From positions 1 to 37,024 of the forward strand of contig JAHRVG010000080.1 of assembly GCA_019090795.1 (NCBI GenBank): a stretch of DNA of 37,024 nucleotides, in the 5' to 3' direction. A program made the translations under genes and the position numbers. Positions 33,099-37,024 of this stretch are shown here, piece after piece (position 1 is the stretch's first letter; each line of letters starts with the position of its first letter). Below the pieces are notes generated by a model. It made no database searches and was not told the DNA's origin. It saw only the letters and a list, made by a program, of their open reading frames with translations. The DNA comes from Paracoccaceae bacterium (lineage in GTDB: Bacteria; Pseudomonadota; Alphaproteobacteria; Rhodobacterales; Rhodobacteraceae).

Positions 33099-33863
33099 AT
33101 GCTGGCCGTAATTTCACCTGCTAAAAAACTGAACTTTGATCCTGCACCGGCTGAGGTGGATTCCAGCCTGCCCGAGTTTCAAACCGATGCAAATCGCCTA
33201 AACCTGATCGCAAAAAAACTGAGCGTCTCGGAGTTGCGCAGCCTGATGCACATCAGCGAGGATTTGGCAGATCTGAACCGGAAACGGTTTCTTGCATTCA
33301 GCAAAACCTCTGACCAGCAGAACTCCAAACAGGCGATGCTGGCTTTTGCCGGTGACACCTATACCGGCTTGCACGCAGAGGATTTCGATGCGGCAGATCG
33401 GGCCTATGCACAGGATCACTTGCGGATATTGTCAGGGCTTTACGGGCTGTTGCGGCCTTTGGATCGCATGCAGCCCTATCGTCTGGAAATGGGCAGTCGA
33501 TTGGCAAATAAGGCTGGTACAAACCTGTATGCCTATTGGGGCACGCGGCTTGGTCAGGCACTGGACTTGGCCTCTGGTGGCGCACCAGTCGTTAATCTAG
33601 CTTCGAACGAGTATTTCAAAGCGGCAAGCCAGAAGACAATGAAATCGCCCGTTATTGCCACTGCATTCAAGGAAGACAGTGGTAGCGAGCTGAAAATGAT
33701 TGGCTTTTTTGCCAAGAAAGCGCGTGGTGCGATGGCGCGCTTTATCATAAAGAACCGGGTGGAAACGCTTGAGGGGCTGAAAATGTTCGATCTGGATGGC
33801 TATGGCTTTCGCAGTGATTTATCCGATGAAACCGCCCTAGTATTCACCCGCAAGGCCAGCTGA
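33099..33863 (+). CDS. yaaA: Peroxide stress protein YaaA (DUF328)
   Basis: 254 residues, the usual length. The N-terminus MLAVISPAKKLNFD is diagnostic; LRILSGLYGLLRPLDRMQPY, then RLEMGSRLANKAGTNLYAYW, are the most conserved regions. In E. coli YaaA lowers intracellular free iron during hydrogen peroxide stress and binds DNA; the chemistry is not settled. AGGGGA precedes the ATG by 6 bases. The gene ends 4 bases before the stop of the convergent imuB. I see no clear OxyR site in the 112-base upstream space. Confidence 0.95.
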   Translation: MLAVISPAKKLNFDPAPAEVDSSLPEFQTDANRLNLIAKKLSVSELRSLMHISEDLADLNRKRFLAFSKTSDQQNSKQAMLAFAGDTYTGLHAEDFDAADRAYAQDHLRILSGLYGLLRPLDRMQPYRLEMGSRLANKAGTNLYAYWGTRLGQALDLASGGAPVVNLASNEYFKAASQKTMKSPVIATAFKEDSGSELKMIGFFAKKARGAMARFIIKNRVETLEGLKMFDLDGYGFRSDLSDETALVFTRKAS

Positions 33864-33867
33864 TTTC

Positions 33868-35520
33868 CTAACCAAAACAGCCTTGGCAAAACCAGCCTCC
33901 TGCTTGCGGACCTTTGGTCTGGAATAACCATAACCTGTCGCCCCTGTCGGTCCCTACCTGCCAGTAATCCCGCGTACCGCTGCGCCAGTTCGGATCATCC
34001 AGCCACCATTCCGGCGCGATGCGCTCTGGGCCGACGGCGTGCCGGGTGTGAAATGCCCGATTACGCCAACGGAAACTTGTTGGCGGTCGGGCTGTTGATT
34101 CATATTGCAACGCCTCGGGCGGAAACAGAAAGATCGGGCGCGGCAAAGGGCCAACCTGCCAGCCTGTTGCACCATCCACATAGGCGGCTGCCATTTCTGT
34201 CACGGTTTTCTCTGGGATGTGGCTGTCAGCCGGATGCAAGCGGGTCATTGACTCCAGCCCGCAACGCGCCCCGATACGCCCCAGCAAATCCGCCAGCGCC
34301 GCATCATCATCCCGCAACCGCCTAGCCTGCACCATAGCCCCTGCATGGCCACTGTGCTGGGTCTGGGTCAGAGGTTCGGTAACAAAGGCCTGCAAACGCA
34401 TGACATCAATGCCAAAACCGGCATCAGCATCGGGCAGGCGCAGGGTCATCATCGGGCGGATACGATCCGGATCATGGCTGGGGCGGGCAAGACCGATTTC
34501 CAGCAGCTGCATTGTGTGGTCAGTGCGAAACAGGGTCAAACGCAGCTTGCGTGTGCCCCGTCCGGCAAGGCGCAGCTTATCACAAAGCGGCCCTAGTAGA
34601 CGATCAAAACCGGCAGCGAGATCCTCTTGCAAGCCAATAGGGTCAGGCAACGACAGGCGGGTGGCAAAATGGAGCGGGGCCGCTGCGGGGGAAACCGGCT
34701 CTGGCTCACTGCCCAGTGCCTGATCCAGTCGCTGCACCACATGGCGGCCAAAACGACGGGCCACAGAAGCACGGGGCAGGCCAGCCAGATCGGCAACGAT
34801 GCGCAGGCCAAGACGGTTGAGGTTGGTGCAGACATCCGGCGACAACCGCAATGCCGCAACCGGCAAGCGGCCAATCGCATCGCGGGTTTTTCCCGGCGCA
34901 GCAATATCGGGCGGCGGGTTGTTTTGCACGACCACCGATGGCGCGGGCCCGCCCCGTTCCCAATTGCGCCGCTTGACAGCACGGGCTCGGGTTGCACGGG
35001 CCTCTTGGTCAATAGCATCGCCAGAGCGGTGCATCTGCGCGCCCTTTCCGGCAAAGCGGGCCAAAGCCCATGCGGCCCCAACGGTATCCGCAACACCAAG
35101 ACGCGCCGTCAGGTGCAGAGCTTGCAAATCCTGATGGACCTGTTCAGCCAAAGCCGCCTCTCCGCCAAACAGATGGGCGCAGCCGGATATATCCAGAACC
35201 AACGATGCCGGGGGTTCCTGCGACACCCACGGGGAATATTTTCCAGCCCAACGCCGCAATTTAACCAGAAAATCATCCTCTAGCTGCAGATTGGCTGGAG
35301 CAGTCAGCAATTCCGGGCAAAAAGCACGGGCATCTGACAGGGATTGGCCAACAAACAACCCCTCAGTACATGCCTCTGGTGACAGGTTGGCAATGGTTTG
35401 AGCATTCTGGTTCTGCGCCACAATGGCAAGTGGTTGCGTGACGCGACCACGGGCATTCCGCAACACCCTTTCAGCAGCGAGATGGGGAAACCAGAGCGAC
35501 AGGATACGGCGACGGGGCAT
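33868..35520 (-). CDS. imuB: ImuB-type inactive Y-family DNA polymerase (translesion mutasome adaptor)
   Basis: 550 residues. The start MPRRRILSLWFPHLAAERVL replaces the D-x-D-x-F-Y-A catalytic start of active Y-family polymerases with W-F-P, as ImuB proteins do. SLVLDISGCAHLFGGEAALA in the palm, then the helix-hairpin-helix RLGLRIVADLAGLPRASVAR, follow. The C-terminal part has the expected WWLDDPNWRSGTRDYWQVGT, then DRGDRLWLFQ. ImuB links ImuA, the beta clamp and DnaE2 in SOS mutagenesis. Here no imuA or dnaE2 lies beside it: upstream is a short gap and then a Crp-type gene. A LexA box is 13 bases before the ATG, and no ribosome binding site is obvious. Confidence 0.88.
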   Translation of the reverse strand: MPRRRILSLWFPHLAAERVLRNARGRVTQPLAIVAQNQNAQTIANLSPEACTEGLFVGQSLSDARAFCPELLTAPANLQLEDDFLVKLRRWAGKYSPWVSQEPPASLVLDISGCAHLFGGEAALAEQVHQDLQALHLTARLGVADTVGAAWALARFAGKGAQMHRSGDAIDQEARATRARAVKRRNWERGGPAPSVVVQNNPPPDIAAPGKTRDAIGRLPVAALRLSPDVCTNLNRLGLRIVADLAGLPRASVARRFGRHVVQRLDQALGSEPEPVSPAAAPLHFATRLSLPDPIGLQEDLAAGFDRLLGPLCDKLRLAGRGTRKLRLTLFRTDHTMQLLEIGLARPSHDPDRIRPMMTLRLPDADAGFGIDVMRLQAFVTEPLTQTQHSGHAGAMVQARRLRDDDAALADLLGRIGARCGLESMTRLHPADSHIPEKTVTEMAAAYVDGATGWQVGPLPRPIFLFPPEALQYESTARPPTSFRWRNRAFHTRHAVGPERIAPEWWLDDPNWRSGTRDYWQVGTDRGDRLWLFQTKGPQAGGWFCQGCFG

Positions 35521-35533
35521 GTTAGATATTTTA

Positions 35534-35548
35534 GTTCATGATTTGTTC
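35534..35548. promoter_or_regulatory. LexA (SOS) box upstream of imuB
   Basis: GTTC-ATGATTT-GTTC is an exact match to the alphaproteobacterial LexA consensus GTTC-N7-GTTC. It lies 13 bases ahead of the imuB ATG, consistent with damage induction. Confidence 0.8.
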
Positions 35549-35587
35549 TAACAAATACATAACCCAAAAGGCAGAGTCGAGTCCCCC

Positions 35588-36271
35588 CTATTGATTGTCC
35601 AGATAATCGCGCAGCCCTTTGATCGACGGGAAAAACAGCGCCCGTTTTCTGCGCCCCAAAACACCGGCCTTGCGCATTCGGCCCATTTCACGCGCCACAG
35701 ATTCGCGGCTGGAAAAGACATATGCAGCCAACTGGGCTTGCGTTGGCGGTTTTTCAATCAACGCTTCATTGTCTTTTTGATGCATCTCCGCCAATTCCAG
35801 CAGCTTTTCTCTCAGCCGCTTGTCCGCAGATTTAGCATTGAAATCAATCACCCGTTTATCAAGGCGTCTCAAATGTCCCACCAGCAAAATCAACAGGTTA
35901 TAGCTCATATCCGAATTGGACTTTAGCAAATCACGAAACTGTTTGGAGGAAATACGCCCGATAATGCAATCGGTTTCAGCAATCGCATCACTCGATCTTG
36001 GGGCTTCGTCAATCGCGGAAAACTCACCCAGACAATCCCCATTTGACAAAGTCAGAAAAGCAACCTCACGCCCGCCATCCGTATAGATCGTCGCCTTGAC
36101 CGAGCCGTCAACGATAAAAAATACCTCCTGTCCGACGTCATCAGCAGAGATCAGGAAATGTCCAGACCGGTACTGTTTTACCGTCCAAAGCGCAGAAAGC
36201 TGCTCCCAGCTGGCCAGATTAATCCGGCCAAGAAAGGAACCTTTCGGAAAGGTCAATTCATTGCGTTGCAT
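35588..36271 (-). CDS. Crp/Fnr-family transcriptional regulator
   Basis: 227 residues. The N-terminal cNMP-binding-type beta-roll spans about residues 20-130, with EVFFIVDGSVKATIYTDGGR and LSNGDCLGEFSAIDEAPRSS. The G-E-x-S-A-x-D-x-x-x-R-S positions match the phosphate-binding cassette, so a cyclic nucleotide is a plausible ligand. A dimer helix precedes the C-terminal HTH_Crp: TQAQLAAYVFSSRESVAREM, then GRMRKAGVL. The N-terminal cysteines of an FNR iron-sulfur cluster are absent, so it is not an oxygen sensor of that type. It lies upstream of imuB in the same direction, 67 bases apart. Confidence 0.9.
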   Translation of the reverse strand: MQRNELTFPKGSFLGRINLASWEQLSALWTVKQYRSGHFLISADDVGQEVFFIVDGSVKATIYTDGGREVAFLTLSNGDCLGEFSAIDEAPRSSDAIAETDCIIGRISSKQFRDLLKSNSDMSYNLLILLVGHLRRLDKRVIDFNAKSADKRLREKLLELAEMHQKDNEALIEKPPTQAQLAAYVFSSRESVAREMGRMRKAGVLGRRKRALFFPSIKGLRDYLDNQ

Positions 36272-36425
36272 ATCATTTTTGCGTGTTGTTTAGTGTGAGG
36301 GTAACGGAGTTTCGCCGAAACTGGAAACAAAAAGCATCGTCAAGTAATGCCTAAATGGCTATTTAAGAGCTGCTTCCAGAAAACCGCCTTGCTTCCCAAG
36401 GTGTAATATGGCTTTTGGCGCATGT

Positions 36426-36502
36426 GGTCCCGTGGCTCAACTGGATAGAGCAGCCCCCTCCTAAGGGGCAGGTTACTGGTTCGAATCCAGTCGGGGTCAC
36501 CA
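36426..36502 (+). tRNA. tRNA-Arg (anticodon CCT)
   Basis: 77 bases including an encoded CCA. Acceptor GGTCCCG pairs with CGGGGTC (two G.T pairs), D-arm GCTC/GAGC, anticodon stem GCCCC/GGGGC around loop CTCCTAA (anticodon CCT), and T-arm ACTGG-TTCGAAT-CCAGT. Discriminator A. tRNA-Arg(CCT) is a common integration site for mobile elements. Confidence 0.96.
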
Positions 36503-36548
36503 AAAAACCCAATAAAATATGGCGCTTTTACAAGTGGTTGTGCAGAAC

Positions 36549-36591
36549 CTTGCGGAACTTCACGCAAGATCACGCGGCGATGTAGGCCGCG
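36549..36591. repeat. Two inverted repeats in the spacer behind tRNA-Arg
   Basis: CTTGCG-N8-CGCAAG at 36549-36568 and CGCGGC-N7-GCCGCG at 36573-36591 lie in the 155-base spacer between the tRNA and the next gene. Just beyond, TGTACAAAA occurs twice (from about 36605). They may belong to an attachment or excision region, or be terminators. Confidence 0.35.
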
Positions 36592-36657
36592 AGAGGCTAA
36601 TTTCTGTACAAAACCTGTACAAAATTTTCGCGACATCACCCCTTTTGAGGCCTTCCA

Positions 36658-37024
36658 ATGAGCTGGCGCGTAGCTAATGAGTGCGCCGAACGCCGGTTCG
36701 GCAGCGCGGCCCGCAAGCAGATCATCATGTTTCTTGCCGACAAGGCGAGCGACGACGGTTCAGGCATCTGGTGTTCCAAGGGCACAATACAACGACACAC
36801 AGAACTCGGTGAAAGCACTGTGAAGCGGACGATCAACGATTTCCTGAGGGAAGGCATCTTGATCGAGACAGGCCGCCGGAAGTGCAAAAACGGCTACACG
36901 GTCGTTTACAACATCGTCTTGTCTCAAATTGCCCTGCTGGAATCGACGGTAGAACCCGAGATTGAGACGGGGTCCACAGTGGACCCCGTCCAGACTGAAC
37001 CCGGTACAGGGTCCATGGTGACCC
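36658..37024 (+). CDS. Phage/island-type helix-turn-helix protein, N-terminal part (runs past the window end)
   Basis: At least 122 residues, open at the right edge. The start MSWRVANECAERRFGSAARK leads to IIMFLADKASDDGSGIWCSK and GTIQRHTELGESTVKRTIND, a winged HTH of the kind found in replication-initiation or regulatory proteins of prophages and integrated islands; FLREGILIETGRRKCKNGYT is the wing. A Pro/Thr/Val-rich linker with repeats follows (TGSMVT, ST-V-DPVQTEPG), with a 25-base palindrome in the DNA. Position behind a tRNA-Arg suggests the left end of an integrated element; no integrase is visible in the window. Confidence 0.75.
   Translation, partial: MSWRVANECAERRFGSAARKQIIMFLADKASDDGSGIWCSKGTIQRHTELGESTVKRTINDFLREGILIETGRRKCKNGYTVVYNIVLSQIALLESTVEPEIETGSTVDPVQTEPGTGSMVT
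36966..36990. repeat. Perfect 25-base palindrome inside the HTH gene linker
   Basis: GACGGGGTCCAC at 36966-36977, a central A, and its exact inverse at 36979-36990. Shortly after, a related imperfect palindrome (GGGTCCATGGTGACCC) begins near 37009. Confidence 0.85.

Noticed and set aside
34627-35283. 218-residue plus-strand frame opposite imuB
   Set aside because: It sits inside the imuB frame and has no domain that I recognise.
36404-36409. TAATAT as -10 of the tRNA-Arg promoter
   Set aside because: No acceptable -35 at 16-18 bases; it is too weak to report as a promoter.
36340-36639. 99-residue minus-strand frame across tRNA-Arg
   Set aside because: The DPDWIRTSNLPLRRGLLYPV type of peptide is the antisense translation of a tRNA gene, a well-known false gene.
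36636-36887. 83-residue minus-strand frame opposite the HTH gene
   Set aside because: No domain resemblance; the plus-strand frame has a coherent HTH protein.
1-37024. CRISPR arrays, insertion sequences and rRNA genes
   Set aside because: None were seen on reading both strands; no regularly spaced direct repeats or transposase frames appear.

Overview
The window looks like chromosome of a marine alphaproteobacterium of the Rhodobacterales (Roseobacter-like) group. This rests on recognisable alphaproteobacterial gene forms: ArgJ with a Lys/Arg-rich N-terminal extension, SecA with the C-terminal zinc motif, a comF-grxC-amidase block next to ubiG, a CbiX/CobHLI/CbiG-CobJ/CobM operon, a DgcN/DgcA D-glutamate cassette, and an SOS box of the GTTC-N7-GTTC type. 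The species cannot be named from the sequence. Coding density is high and nearly everything up to about 36.4 kb reads as core chromosome.

Layout. (1) 1-6.8 kb: the C-terminus of 2,4-dienoyl-CoA reductase (fadH), proline iminopeptidase, ubiG, a leftward operon comF-grxC-amidase-marR, a divergent methyltransferase followed by ferrochelatase (hemH), and a 45-residue small protein gene. (2) 6.8-12.5 kb: a leftward operon of a parvulin isomerase, argJ and mutT, divergent from secA. (3) 12.5-17.9 kb: a block of envelope genes of unassigned function. It holds a TM-anchored secreted protein, a periplasmic solute-binding/OmpA protein, two small secreted proteins and a two-TM protein whose cytoplasmic tail resembles an OmpR-type winged helix. 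A glutathionyl-hydroquinone reductase closes the block. (4) 18.1-24.6 kb: a tightly overlapping corrin-ring operon (DUF6732-type small membrane protein, cbiX, cobH, cobL, cobI, cbiG-cobJ fusion, cobM). (5) 24.8-28.0 kb: a 72-residue orphan ORF, then dgcN-dgcA and a D-amino-acid transaminase. Together these form a plausible D-amino-acid to L-glutamate route. (6) 28.0-30.8 kb: a leftward lipid A/LPS core operon lpxL-waaA plus a sialyltransferase-family (GT29-like) protein. (7) 30.9-36.3 kb: recQ, yaaA, an SOS-boxed imuB without imuA or dnaE2, and a Crp/Fnr-family regulator. (8) 36.4 kb to the end: tRNA-Arg(CCT), then a phage/island-type helix-turn-helix gene cut by the window edge. This is probably the start of an integrated element.

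The items most worth following are the GT29-like gene in the LPS operon, the membrane-anchored winged-helix protein next to small secreted proteins, the mixed aerobic/anaerobic cobalamin gene set, the solo SOS-controlled imuB, the small ORFs at 6.5 and 24.8 kb, and the tRNA junction. No CRISPR array, insertion sequence or rRNA gene was seen. I did not find a clearly new multi-gene system. The envelope block in (3) is the least explained part.
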